From contig PDUO01000034.1 of the NCBI GenBank assembly GCA_003008705.1, forward strand, positions 372,001-436,000: a stretch of DNA of 64,000 bases, in the 5' to 3' direction. Position 1 is the stretch's first letter. Every line of letters begins with the position of its first letter. Under the pieces are notes generated by a model. That model had not been told where the DNA came from and ran no database searches. It worked only from the letters and a program-made list of their open reading frames with translations. Source of the stretch: Pezicula radicicola (Eukaryota; Ascomycota; Leotiomycetes; Helotiales; Dermateaceae). This document shows positions 1-12,260 of the stretch, in pieces. The translations under genes and the position numbers were made by a program.

Positions 1-513
1 CTTCCGCCTGTTGCAGTGCTCGAAAATGCTTGTGACATGCCCCTGAAAACCTCACCACCTCAAGCTCTGCACCGCCGCTACCATTTTCCATGAGTTAGAG
101 ATGGATACCTGATATTAGATCTTTGTCCTTACTAGTAGTATGCCTGAATCCCAGGATTTCGACCATTTGCGACTGCATAGTACGCCATTTGTCCTTTTTG
201 TGGTGTGGTTTCCCCAGCACCGTCTTTAATATTGTAATTATAATTCTCAATGCCCCTTTCCGCCATAAAGGCTTCTGCCTCCCTTAAAGTAAAGAAACCT
301 TTAAAATTCGAATTTTGAGGGTTCGGATTCTTAAATCCAGTGATCAAGGGATGTACATCTCCCCTAATAGAGCGGCTTTTGTTAGTCACCCGTGGCACAA
401 TCGCTCGGAGAGAGTTCTCACCAGGACGAGAAGATTGTCGGAGTATGGAGGTAAAACCCGCGAATGACCGCGTAGTACTCGTTATTACGCTTCTGCTTTG
501 AACGTTTCCCCAT
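1..513 (-). CDS. Viroplasmin/RNase H1-N-like protein, 3' end beyond window
   Basis: Three exons on the minus strand: 513-422, 375-133 and 77 to the window edge. The introns are 376-421 (branch ACTAAC) and 78-132 (GTAAGG donor, branch CTAAC), and phase is kept throughout. The ATG at 513 begins MGKRSKQ. Two copies of the RNase H1 N-terminal (caulimovirus viroplasmin-type) fold can be read in tandem: EYYAV...FKGFFTLREAEAFM, then AYYAVANGRNPGI joined across the second intron to a segment ending in VRFSGACHKHF and LQQAE. In eukaryotic RNase H1 this small domain binds RNA/DNA hybrids; stand-alone multi-copy proteins occur in fungi. No RNase H catalytic domain is visible here, and it could lie beyond the left edge. 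The first repeat is diverged: FSSC stands where a Trp-rich turn is usual. Family assignment is good; function is unknown. Confidence 0.6.
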
Positions 514-1379
514 GCTCACTCCAAAAGAATAACACATGGAGGTAATCACTCGAGTTTTGAGTTAGGATTGTTATATTATGAAGCTCGGTGAGAAGGAACA
601 CCCTCGGTGAACGGAAAGTGCCAGATAGGTGGGAATATAGAGGAAAATTACTGACTTGAGCGGGGTAGGACTCGATGCGTGTTTAGGTATAATTGGCCTG
701 CAGGTTGAACCAGTGATGATGAATTTTTAGATTTTAGTACAGGTCTCACAGTTCAAGACTAGTAAATATGATATGACCGTGGAACTGCTCTGAGGCAAAA
801 TCATCATAATTGCTTGGGTAAGTTCTTGATTAGTACCAAAGGATTATTAGAGCGTAAACGTTCACACCTTGTAGTCTACACTATTCTACCAACCTAAATC
901 AGGTAACAAAATATCGTTGGTTTTTGTACTCGATGAAACTCCATTCTGCTCTATTCTAATATAGAACTTGGTGCCTTTACAGATATGTACTTTACGAGGC
1001 GTTCTAGAATAGGGTTAATATACTTGTTAATATAATTAGGCCCTTTATAACTTGCACATAAGATCCGCAACAAGAAGCACAGCATGGCAACTTAATTTCC
1101 CTGCTGCCCTGCATTTCATAGCTTGACCTTGCTGTATAGATCATACTAGCTAACCCATGCCTAGATATTTTTCTGGCGAGCTAGTATTGTGAAATGCAAC
1201 TACCAAGAAAGAACAGTCAGATTGGGTCAAAGATTAAAGCTATGAAGGCGCTAATACCAACTCCACCAAGAGTTTCTGCTACTAGTGTTGATAAAAAAAC
1301 GTGAGTTACCCATTACGTCCTCTCGTACCACGTCCATAAACTTGCACCACGCTGCCACTGCTCAGGCCCGGACCATCTG
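514..1379. other. Intergenic, no gene seen
   Basis: AT-rich DNA between two minus-strand genes. It should hold the promoter of the viroplasmin-like gene and the 3' region of the deaminase gene. No conserved reading frame, RNA gene or repeat was recognised. Confidence 0.5.
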
Positions 1380-3111
1380 CTAAATCTTTACACCACCATC
1401 ATCTTCATCGTCACTCTCTGCTACAAAAAAATCGCTCGTGTTGAACGACGTTCTTGAATTAGAATGAGGAACTGCCTCGTCTCCCGAATATCCAATATCA
1501 AAGTCCTCGAAACCTATTCTTAGTTGCTCTATATCTTGGGGTTCTCGATCTGGAATACTGTCAATCGGGTAGGTTGGCTCCGTGTTTGAGTCATGATGCT
1601 TTCTCTCCGACACCTTTTCGGTTAGAGTTCTAAAGGTGTCTTCCCTTATCCGGATCAGGATCTTATTTATAAGGTTCTCTCTCTTCTTTATAGCTATAGG
1701 ACCCTCGTCTTCATACACATCTGGCATCCTCCATTTGGGGTATAGATTTCGATGCGTCGGCCGAACTTCAATACCACTCGCGTGAGATGAAAAGTAGTAA
1801 TCACACAAGCGACAGGTAGGTTTGCTGCAGCCGATATATTTATAACCGTTGAAGAAAAAGGAGGGGTGAGTACCATAATCCCTCTCAAGAGATTCTAGGA
1901 GGAGAATCTCAGCGTGGACAATAGGCCGAAAGCTTTTTTTACGTATATAATCGTCCAGCCCAAATTTCTCCAATTCTTGTGCGTGAGCTCTGTACCTCTC
2001 CATTGCTTCGGGATCAGAAGTCATGCGGCCAATGATGCCATATACAGAAAGTCCTCCTTTTCTGTGTTTGCTCGGCAATGGGTATTGGCCGGGGAAACTG
2101 GAACCAATAAAACGAACCTCGAAGTTCTCGAAGAGTTCTGGCCATCGCTTGCGCGTCGAGACAAGAACTTTAGCGGCTTGTAGGTAAGAAAGCAGGCGTC
2201 CTGCTGCATGCCGAAGTTCGCACCAACGCTCAGATTCGTTCATTCTGTCTTCATTGGTTCGATTGCGAATGAGTTCATTAACCTCAGATGAGTATAGTCG
2301 ATCAATGGCGTTTATCAGAGGTTCACAGTGTTTGGAAACTAGCTAGGCACTCAGCACAGAAAAGGATAAGACGGAGGAACTACTTACAGGCATTGTTATC
2401 TAATTCTGTATTGTTTGAGAAGTGCAGTAAGTCCTGCAACTCCTGGAGTTTTTTGAGTATGGACATAGCTAGGAGAGGAAGTTAGTGCCCTGAATGCCGA
2501 ACATGATTTTCAAACTCACATTCATCCGTGTCTTCGCTTGTACATACGCCGCTGCAGAGGGCAGCGTGCTTCTTCAGCGACTTGACATAAGCTTCCACCC
2601 TAGGCCTCGCGAAAGAAAGCGATTCTTGCAAGATATGTGAGGTTTTGTCCTGCAATTCATCATTATCCGCCCTACCCAGAGTTTGGATTATGTGTAATAT
2701 GAATGCTCGGGTACAAATTAAGTCCTTCTTTTCTTGCTGGTTCGATGCAAAACGATACTGGATACCATCGGGAAACTTTAAGACGACAAAAGCTGTCACC
2801 GTGCTTCCGCCGTGTTTACTATCACATAACTGACTAAGCTTGTTGACGAAGCAGTGGAAAGCACTCTCGGGAGATTGTGCCGTATCTAGTGGTAGGTCTA
2901 GAGATTTCGAAGTTCGATTAGATTTCAATGTCATGTTAAGACCGTCGAGCAGGACGATGGGCTCATAGAAGCGATGGGCGACTTTGGACCTCAACGGGAT
3001 GGTGCTGCGAGAATTGGCACTGATGGAAGAGTACCCTATGAACTCATGTTTAAGCGCCTATCAAACCTTTGATTGGGTAATTCTCTTGCACTAACCTGGA
3101 TATAAAGGCAT
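1380..3111 (-). CDS. OTT_1508-like deaminase family protein
   Basis: Four exons (3111-3096, 3035-2520, 2468-2388, 2338-1380) join in phase to 523 aa. The introns have clean sites, for example GTGAGT...CACTAAC...CTAG at 2469-2519. The C-terminal half carries the zinc-deaminase signature: VHAEILLLESL (about residues 345-355), then GYKYIGCSKPTCRLCDYYF with the C-x2-C pair near 380-383. This is the layout of the OTT_1508-like deaminases (PF14441), a fungal and Rickettsiales branch of the cytidine-deaminase-like superfamily predicted to act on nucleic acids or nucleotides. Substrates in fungi are unproven. The N-terminal 230 residues are helical and family-specific. The acidic tail is typical. The start is uncertain: the same frame stays open upstream to about 3345 without an ATG, so an upstream first exon is possible. 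Confidence 0.72.
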
Positions 3112-4503
3112 ATTCTCAGAGGAAGTGAATTTAGAAAATTTGTATGCTGTAGTTGGCGACAAAATATTAGAATCGGGAAGACTTGAATAGAGTTGGTTCC
3201 AGGAAATGATTCTAATAGCTAGGTTTCCAAAAAAGAAAATCCTCCTCAGTGACGGAGAACTACAGTCTATAAATGCTTTTAAGATTAGCTGAGACGAGCT
3301 TGAAAATGTTCTGTAGATTTCTGTTTGTATCTGTTGCTTTCTTCATCTATCAGCCCAATATTTTGGAATCTGGTAGGTATCTAGGCGGTTTATGCACTGT
3401 GTAACACATGTGGCTCACAGAAAGCCTCAGAATAGATCTAACGCTGCACAGTGAAAGTAACCTGCAGGAGGCCTCAAGACAGACTGAAGGCTGCAGAGGA
3501 CGAATGGCCCACAGGAGGCCTCACTACAGACTGAAGGCTGCAGAGGACGAGTGGCCNNCAGGAGGCCTCACTACAGACTGAAGGCTGCAGAGGACGAGTG
3601 GCCTGCAGGAGGCCTCACTACAGACTGAAGGCTGCAGAGGACGAGTGGCCTGCAGGAGGCCTCACTACAGACTGAAGGCTGCAGAGGACGAGTGGCCTGC
3701 AGGAGGCCTCACTACAGACTGAAGGCTGCAGAGGACGAGTGGCCTGCAGGAGGCCTCACTACAGACTGAAGGCTGCAGAGNACGAGTGGCCTGCAGGAGG
3801 CCTCACTACAGACTGAAGGCTGCAGAGTACAAGTGGCCCACAGGAGGCCTCACGATAGATTTGGCACCTCGCATTGCACCCAGGTGGCTTAATCCTCAGG
3901 CTAACTAAGGCTTACTCGTACCATACAGCCGGTCTCACACCAAGCTCCCGCGGGGCCTATAGCGACTAGCCAATGAACACTTGAATGCATAAATCTCCAG
4001 AGCCTCAAAGTTTTCACTTAAGAGAGGGTGGTAGCACGACAATATAATAGAATATTTCTTAAAGAGTATTTAGTAATATCTCGAAGTGGTCAATAATCCC
4101 ATAATGTGAATATTTATTGTTAAGTCACGCCGCGGCCTACACTATACAGCCAGTTCACAGACCCCGGAGTCCGCATCGAAATAGATCCGTAGAACAGATT
4201 CTTTTTCTAAGAAGCTGGGCTGTTTTTCACTACAAGATTTCCCCACGCTAGTGGTAGAATGAGGGAATAAAGCGTGGTTGGATTAATAGGTATTAGAAGT
4301 CAGATTGGGATTGGAGACAGTACGTATGCTTTTAATTAATAAACGAGAAGTTTGGTGAATTCTATGAATCTGACTAATGGAAAGCAATATTGTTCCTTCT
4401 TCGTCTCGTACACAAACAACTCCGAGGCTTTGCATTAAGCCCTTTGCAACCCAAATCTGGCTGAAATTACTTCTTGCAGTACAGGAGAAAAGCATACCTA
4501 ACC
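3112..4503. other. Intergenic with minisatellite
   Basis: Holds possible 5' coding sequence or leader of the deaminase gene (open frame to about 3345), the 47-bp minisatellite, then AT-rich DNA forming the promoter of the C2H2 gene. No other gene is supported. Confidence 0.5.
3465..3851. repeat. 47-bp minisatellite, about eight copies
   Basis: Units beginning CAGGAGGCCTCACTACAGAC start at 3465, 3512, 3559, 3606, 3653, 3700, 3747 and 3794, with a partial ninth at 3841, giving an exact 47-bp period. Central units are almost identical; the outer units are diverged, and a weaker copy may begin near 3416. Each unit carries PstI-like CTGCAG and StuI-like AGGCCT palindromes. Ambiguous bases at 3557-3558 and 3781 lie inside it, so the copy number in the assembly may be wrong. 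Confidence 0.97.
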
Positions 4504-5441
4504 ATGTCAAATTGTCCTTTCGGCTCTGGGGGGGACCAACACGCCACTTTCGGATCTACCAACGATTCAGAACCATTATATAATGATGGTCTGAGCTACC
4601 AAGAATATAGTGATGTTGCAGATCCTACATATCCAGATTATTACGAACAACAAATTCTTTACCAACTTGATCCTTCCCCAGAGACCTTTAGCTTTGATGA
4701 CGCAAATCCGGCTTTCCTGACTCCAGATAACCCCTCACCCGATCTAGATTTGGGTATCGAAAGTAATGGGGATTCTAGTCCTACGATTACCTCATCGACT
4801 TACCCTCCAATCTTGAGCCATTAGGTCTCAAGTGATATATATCCTTCCGAAGGGATTCAGATCGACTACGGACAGCAAGGCCCGGAACTCTCGTCAGACT
4901 TAGACTTGAATTTCTATCAAGGGTTCCCAGAAAATACAACCCAATTACATCCCTCTCCACTGGCGCACCAGGCTCTTATATCTCACTCTCAACATCCATG
5001 GTCACATTTACCCTCATATATGCCTGGTTCGCAGCTTCAGCAAACTGAGCAAGCAGCAATTATGCCAGAGCAGAGTATTGATCCGTTGATAAATGAGCCC
5101 TCAAGTGAATTGTTCCGATGTGAGCATTGCAGAAAGAGATTTTTCAAGCAGTTTGAACTCACGTGAGTTTTTGTTTCCAATATTCTCAATTTGAAAGGAG
5201 CTTACCAGAAGTCAGAAAACATAAGAAAGCCCACACAAAGCCATGCATATGTCAGGTCTGTCCTCAGAAGAGTTATAGAGCAGGTCAACTAAAAGACTTA
5301 CATCGACATTACTGGTCCCATCATGAAGAGTATGCAGACGCACACAAGATACCAAAAGACTTAAAGGCTTGCTCTGAGTGTGAGTACAAGGGAAGAAGCG
5401 ACAATGTCAAGAGGCATCGGCAGAGCCAGCATAATGCATGA
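4504..5441 (+). pseudogene. C2H2 zinc-finger protein broken by one in-frame TAG
   Basis: ATG at 4504 (MSNCPFGSGG). Exon 1 is 4504-5162 and exon 2 is 5216-5441. The 53-nt intron (GTGAGT...TCAG) splits the first finger. The joined frame gives a textbook C2H2 finger (CEHC, 12 residues, H-x3-H), a second finger around CQVC...HRHYWSHH and a third around CSEC...HRQSQH. The long N-terminal region is acidic and rich in Asp, Ser, Pro and Tyr, as in fungal transcription factors. One TAG at 4822-4824 interrupts an otherwise open 294-codon gene; the frame before and after it is identical. Without it this would be a small DNA-binding regulator. It may be a recent pseudogene, a polymorphic null allele or a sequencing error. 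Downstream in-frame Met codons could still make a finger-only protein. Confidence 0.62.
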
Positions 5442-6534
5442 CGAGGTGCATGCTTTGGAGGGGCGGGGGAGGGGCGTAGGTTCACTCATGTTAACAAGGA
5501 GGGGGAAGGAGGAGGCGTGGTCTACTGATGTTATTAAAAAGGAGGGCAGTTAGTGTTTAGTAGTTTTTCATCTATCATTCTCATTTCCTTAAATTGTTGG
5601 ACCGCAGAAGTTCCTTTCCCTTGGCATGAATTACTGGATCGACATTTTTCTCTACTTTTTCTCCTTAAATTCATGGGTTAACTTTTAAGATAATTGCTTC
5701 GGATTTAAAAACATGGGACATTTTTAGGAAAATACATGCAAAACTCTGCAAGTCATTCTCTTTCGGAAATATAGCGCAACACTATAGTAATTCTGCCTAC
5801 CTATCCGCCAAAGGATCGTGATAACCAACAATCTCTGTACATTAGGCCACATATCTCAATATACATGCAGTATGACTGCATAAGCTATATGAAAATAATA
5901 GACCAAGGCTGTTCTATCAGTGAGACATTTCTAACAGTTTTCAACTTGAATATCCAAAACCACCGCCATGAGCACCAGGGACATTGTGTGTTAATGCCAA
6001 GAAATCTTGACGTGCATCTTGCCACTGCCAGGAAAATCGCCTAGCGATTGCCTTAATAGGCCTTCTGCATTAGTGAGGCCTTCTGCATTAGTGAGGCCGT
6101 CTGCATTAGTGAGGCCTTCTGCATTAATGAGGCCGTCTGCATTAGTGAGGCCGTCTACATTAGTGAGGCCTTCTGCATCAGTGAGGCCTTCTGCATTAGT
6201 GAGGCGGGGTGCTTTTGGAGAGCCTTACCCGATGTAACTGTCTTATATTTGTGGGATTTGTTGCAAACAAAGCCTAAACCTAATCAGTTTGCAACAAGTG
6301 GGAGAATTCGCTTTCAGATATAAGTAATATATGAACTATCAGCCCTGACTTTTCAAAATAGAACTTTTATCAGACCAGATTAAATTCAATTTAGCCAGGC
6401 TAACTCAGATCCAAATTTTCCGACACAGATTCGCATTCAAACGCGTTCAAATTCATTTAGGATATTATTTGGATAGTATTTAGTAGGTATGGCGTTCCAC
6501 TATTGTCAGCCCTACAAAAAGCCATAGGATTAAC
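5442..6534. other. Intergenic with 18-bp minisatellite
   Basis: G-rich stretch after the zinc-finger gene, then AT-rich DNA, the 18-bp repeat array and the promoter of dcl2. The open frame across the array (6007-6237) only reflects the 18-bp period and is not taken as a gene. Confidence 0.5.
6061..6204. repeat. 18-bp minisatellite, eight copies
   Basis: Eight tandem copies of an 18-bp unit, CCTTCTGCATTAGTGAGG with T/G variation at one position and a few other substitutions. Because 18 is divisible by three, the plus strand reads as a repeated hexapeptide, but there is no sign of a real protein. Confidence 0.95.
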
Positions 6535-9500
6535 ATGACTAATGACAGTGAATTCCTACCTACTCGTTCCTCATCCTCGGTTAATAGCACTAAAAAAATA
6601 TTGGAAGAGGCTATTCTTTGCCGAGAAAGTCCACAACCTACAGCCGTTGGCACAACCGGGCCTATAGACACCCAAGAAAATATGACTGTCAATTCAAGAG
6701 CCTATCAATTGGAGATGTTAAATGAAAGCCTGAGGAGAAATATCATTGTTGCGGTAAATATTCTCCTGCTCTTTGCTCTGCCACCAAACTGACAATCCAT
6801 GCACTAGATGGACACTGGCAGCGGCAAAACACATGTGTAAGCTACAGTATCTGTCTTTCGAAATCTCGTCTTCACAACTTAGTCAGACCTGATTATAAAT
6901 TGGAAACAGAGCTATCCTTCGCATTAAAAAAGAGCTTGAAAGCGCTCCAACTCAACGGGTTAGCATCAACCAAAAACAAATACTTATAAAGTTAACCACT
7001 TTCAGCTCACATGGTTTTTGGCCCCCACCGTGGCACTTTGCTTGCAGCAGTTTCATGTGCTTCAATCGCAGATATCATCAGTTCAAATCAAATTATTCAC
7101 GTCAGTTGACAACGTTGACAGATGGAAAGAGAAGGCAGATTGGGATACTGTATTAACCAATGTTAATATTGTTGTCTCAACATATGCGGTCTTGCATGAC
7201 GCGCTTTGTCATGGATTTGTTAACATGGAGTCACTGGCTTTACTTGTTTTTGACGAAGGTCAGTTATAAATTGTTCTGATCTGAATGCCTGATTATTCAT
7301 TACAGTCTTAGCACATAACTGTATTGGACGCAGTCCCGGGAGCAAAATTATGCGAGACTTCTACTGGCCAAAAAAGGAAGCCAAACGTCCCGTGCCACAT
7401 ATCCTCGGACTGACGGCAAGTCCAATCATGGGCTCTAAACTCAACGCTTTAGAAAACCTCGAGGCACTCTTGGACTCAACTTGCAGAAGTCCCCGTCTGC
7501 AGAAAGAGGAGCTGCTGGTGCATGTGAAGCGGCCAAAATTGATGTATGCTCGTTTTAAGGGAAATGAAGTCTTTGCAGACACATTCAACCGTACGTACAC
7601 TATGGAAAGCCTAGCCGCTGTTTACAAGAGTCTCAACATCGATCACGATCCAGAGATTGTACGCCTAAGAACTAGAAACACCGAAGCAAGCAGGAATCAA
7701 ATGGAAAGAGCACTTATGAAAAACAAAACCTTCATACAAGACCAAATGAAATCGTTCTGCCGAAGATCAAATGAAATATATCTAGCTCTTGGAGATTGGG
7801 CTGCCGACTTCTATGTCTCTCATGTTGTCTCGAGTTGCATACATTCTGCCGACTCGAAGAATGCAAGGTTCATGGAATGGGACGACTCCGAGAAACGATA
7901 TCTTGCAAACGCTCTAAAGTCTGTGGATGTAGCTCCTCAGACTTTGTCAGTTATGTCTGAAAAGTCAATCTCCCGTAAGGTTCGCGCCCTGATCAATTTT
8001 CTTTGTTCTTGTGGCGAAAACACCATTGGCATTATATTTGTCAAAGAAAGAGCAATTGCCTATATGCTCCATCGCCTCCTTTCAGATCATCCAGAGACCT
8101 GCCACCGACTTCGTTTCGAAACTATAGTCGGAATATCTCAGCGCCCACGAGGAAAACGGGATATTTGCGAAATGCCCAATCCCGAGAATACCCTTGCTAA
8201 ATTCCGGTCCGAGAAAATTAATTTCCTTATAGCAACAAGCGTGCTTGAAGAAGGAATTGACGTACCACAATGTAAACTGGTTATCTGCTTCGACAAACCT
8301 GCTAATCTCAAGTCATATATTCAATGCAGAGGCAGGGCTCGGTTGCCAGAGTCGGAATGGGTCATGCTGCACGACACAACCTCGAAGGACCAAACAACGC
8401 AATGGGAGGAATTGGAGCGTGAGATGAAGTTGCGATACGAGGAGGAAGAAAGAACTATCCAAAGGCTCGCAGAAACAGAAGCGAGTGAAAAGGAGCAATG
8501 CTTAAGGCGTCAGTTCAGGGTACAAAGCACCGGTGCCCTGTTGGATATGGACAATGCAAAGGGTCACCTCCAATGCTTTTGTTCCCGCCTGTCTTCACAT
8601 TCTTCTGTGGAGATGCGACCACAGTACATTATTCAAGAGGAAGAGCCGGAACACGGTGGGCACAATGAGCAGCCACTGCTCAGTGCAAAAGTTATATTAC
8701 CGGTCACTCTAGACTATAAGCTACGAATACACAAAAGCAGACTTTCATGGCGTTCTGAAAAGAATGCAACTAAGGACGCGGCATTCGAAGCTTATATCGC
8801 TTTGTATCACGCACGCCTAATTAACGACCATCTCCTACCACTTGGTTTTGCAGAGTCCTCAAAATACATGGGGGAGCAAGAATCTATTGTTGAAGTTCAT
8901 GAAAGAATCAATCCTTGGCCAAGAGTTGCACAAGCCTGGAGGAGCAAGGAGAGGCTACATCGACGTGAGTTAACTTTGAAAGACCAGTATGGTTTGACAA
9001 AATGCAAGGTCGAGATTTTAGCCCCTGTTGATCTTCCAGACATAGGGCCAATTCTAATATACTGGGACGCTTCAACTGAGTGGAGAATTGAGGTTGGAAT
9101 ATCTACGAGTGTCCAGCACTCGGACTTGGCAACAGACCATACTACCACTCTGCTTCGACTTGCTTACGGACATCGCTGGGACGTTGAGGAGATGAGCCAC
9201 GTTGTTCTTTTTAAGGCCACAGATATGAACATCAGTCAAAGACAGCCCCAGAGTATATCGTTAATATCTCAGAAGCGTATGGATGACTCAGTTGGCCTGC
9301 TTAGGTGCCCAGAAAACCGTGGTTATCCGTACTTATTCCACAGCTGGCTATCGACGAAACCACCAATAGAATCTATAAGAGCCCCTCACAAAAATTACGA
9401 AAGCATCCCTATAGATCAGCCTTTGGTGGCACTGAAGAAGTGGGCCCGTCGCTCAGACTTTCTTCATCCAGTTGCCTCAGCCCTAGAACCAGATACGCAA

Positions 9501-11194
9501 GAATATTTCAGTGTGCTTCCGCAGTCATCACTTAGGGTAGATCTTGTACCGACAGCCTATTCTCAGTTTGGCCTGCTAATTCCTTCCATCTTGCACAAAT
9601 TTGAAGTTCAGCTGGTTGTTGAAGAACTTTGCGCGACATTGCTTGCAGGTGTGGAAATTTCAGATACTGAACTCATTCGAACAGCCATCAGCACACCTGT
9701 AGCACGAGAGCAAGATGACTACCAAAAATTGGAGTTTCTGGGAGATTCGGTTCTTAAATTCCTAGTTTCTGTATTTGTAGCGTCTAAGTGTAAGTGATTA
9801 AATCTTGTCTTATTTTTGCTAATTTATCTTGAGAGCACTTGAACAGGCTAGGAAAATGGATATTCGAAAGCTAACAGTTAATCTTGAAAGATCCAAATTG
9901 GCCGGAAGGCTACTTATCCACTGAAAAAGATTCATTTGTGTCGAACTCAAGGCTATGCAAAGCTGCCATAGAACGTGGCCTAGACAAGTTTATTCTGACT
10001 GAAGTATTCACTGGTAGGAAGTGGCGTCCACTATACGTGGCTAGGGTACAGGACGATCGAAAGGACAGAACTAGGAAAATGCCGAGCAAGACGATTGCCG
10101 ATGTCACCGAGTCCCTCATTGGCGCCGGATGGAGAATGGGTGGTTTTACAACATCGCTGTCATTTGTCAAAATATTCTTACCAGAGCTTGACTTGCCGAG
10201 TCTTGAAGTTGGAAGGGACCGGCTATTAGATCTCGCTCCTGCTGATATACCATTGCCAGCGGATCTACTCTACTTGGAGGCACTTACTGGATATTCTTTC
10301 AAGAAAAAGTCTCTACTAGTCCAGGCTATGTCACATAGCTCGGACAGTACCGCTATTGCTAGCTATGAGCGATTGGAATTTTTAGGCGATACTATCCTGG
10401 AGACTATCATTGTGACGGAACTCTTGGAATATGAGGCCAAGCTTACGCATTCCCTTATGCATCTTTACAAGACAGCCTTGGTTAATGGCGACTACCTCGG
10501 CTTCATCGCTCTAGAATGGAACATTACTCAGACGAGAATAGATCTGAAGGAAGACTTAGAGTTCGGCCACATGAAGAAAGTGGAATCACAGTTTTCTTTG
10601 CCTCTGTGGCGATTTATGAGGCACGAGTTGGTTGGCGTCGGCATTGAGCAGCGTGAGGTGGAAAAGCGGCATGCATTGCTCCGCCGTGACATCCTGTGTG
10701 CTATTTCATGCGGCAAAAATTACCCTTGGACGTTATTGGCCAAGATACACGCGAACAAGTTCTATTCTGACATAGTTGAGAGCTTACTGGGAGCGGTCTG
10801 GATTGACTCGGGTTCAATAGACGTCTGCAAACAAGTCCTAAGCCGAATGGGCATCTTGCAGTATCTCCACAGAATTGTGAAGGATCGAGTTCATGTTGTG
10901 CATCCAAGGGAGGAACTAGGCATTCTGGCCGGTGACAAGGAGGTGAAATATAACGTCCAAGTGCAGAAGATGGAGGGTGGGAGCGATGAATGGACTTGCA
11001 CTGTGTTTGTTGGAGAGACCCAGGTTGTTGATGTGACTCAGGGGGTGAGTGATAATGAAGTGAGAACAAGGGCAGCTGAAAGGGCGGTATCTTTACTGAG
11101 GTCTGCGAATGGGAGGTCAGGATCACCAATAGCTTACGGAGAACGAGTTTCTCGGTGGCGGCACGACTGGAGCGCTAGCGGGCCATGTCCTTGA
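6535..11194 (+). CDS. dcl2: Dicer-like protein 2
   Basis: Six exons (6535-6753, 6808-6836, 6910-6958, 7006-7258, 7312-9789, 9891-11194) join in phase to 1443 aa. Order: DExD/H helicase with MDTGSGKTH (about residue 74) and, across the 7259-7311 intron, FDEAHNC (about 182); LTASP; helicase C with EEGIDVPQ and QCRGRAR (about 495-525); Dicer dimerisation region (about 600-700); RNase IIIa with LEFLGDSVLK (about 990) and KTIADVTESLIGA; RNase IIIb with YERLEFLGDT (about 1167) and FYSDIVESLLGAVW; a weak dsRNA-binding tail. The catalytic Glu and Asp positions of both RNase III domains appear present and no frame breaks are seen. DCL2 cuts double-stranded RNA into small interfering RNAs for quelling and antiviral silencing. 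Length and layout match fungal DCL2 rather than DCL1. Confidence 0.96.
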
Positions 11195-12260
11195 AATATA
11201 CAGTTTACGGTCTAGCAGTCTGAAGGGTTATAAAATGAGAACTCTTACAGTAATAACAGTAATAATCCAGAATTAATGCAGTATATATACTACATACCTT
11301 ATGATTACCTTTTACATTAGCACCTCTATAAATCTTAACTACTTAAAGGGTCCCTGTAGTAAAAGCTTCTCCATATACTCAGGCACCTGTCCTGACAAAG
11401 ATGCCTACCCAAAAGGTCGCCTACTGCGACCAAACACAATAGACTTTCCGTTCTGCCGCTTTGTGGGATTTATTAGCTAGGGAAAGGGTTTTTCTCGTAT
11501 AGAAATTTCTCATGCATAAAGGCTGTTAATACATATATAATGCACTATTATTTCGAACATCAAATAGACCTGTTATTGCAATTCTTTTTATCTTGCTTTA
11601 CATAGGCCGAGTCGCACGGTTCGACTATAGCATCAATCTGTACTATTAGGTCTATAGCTATCGTGTGTTTTGATAGCACAATAACACAGATCTCATATCC
11701 TATAGTAATATTACACTTATGGTAGCAGTTACGATTTGGGAATGTTGCTCGTATCTTTCGATTCTTAGCGACGCCGGTGATCTGATCCGGAATTAGCAGT
11801 GTCACGTTCACATCACCTTATGAGACACAGATGAACTTGTCTACAATATACGGCCTTATATTAAATCGCCTTAGACCACTATAGCTTACCTAGTCGCCGA
11901 AAAGACCTTTGTCTGAGTATTGATCTTATGAAAGCCTCAGATCAGTAGATTAGTAGTTGGGTGGTGACCATCCCGCGAATACCTATTGTTGTATGTTTTT
12001 GCTTTTTTGCCGTTAATTTTTTATGCTTCGATGGGAAAACGGTTCTAGCGGTATAACATCAATCAAAGTAGACATTATATGTATCTGAGATTGATTTGGC
12101 CTTTTTTAATATTAATCCTAATTACTTAAACTATAATAAAGTCTATAGAACTAAGAAGTTTTCCTCTGCCATCTAAGGTAAGCTAATCTCCCCTTTCTCT
12201 TATCGCTTATCAATAAGCGAGCCTACCAACTCTCTAAAATAAGGTAAGTAAATACTGGCC
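11195..12260. other. AT-rich intergenic
   Basis: Strongly AT-rich with stops in all frames, as expected of old, mutated repeat DNA. Nothing coding recognised. Confidence 0.5.

Noticed and set aside
6007..6237. Open frame with repeated RPSALV hexapeptide
   Set aside because: It is only the 18-bp minisatellite read in frame; no start context, domain or splice evidence.
7259..7311. Loss of the DEAH motif in dcl2
   Set aside because: The apparent VFDEG end is an intron boundary; splicing restores FDEAHNC.
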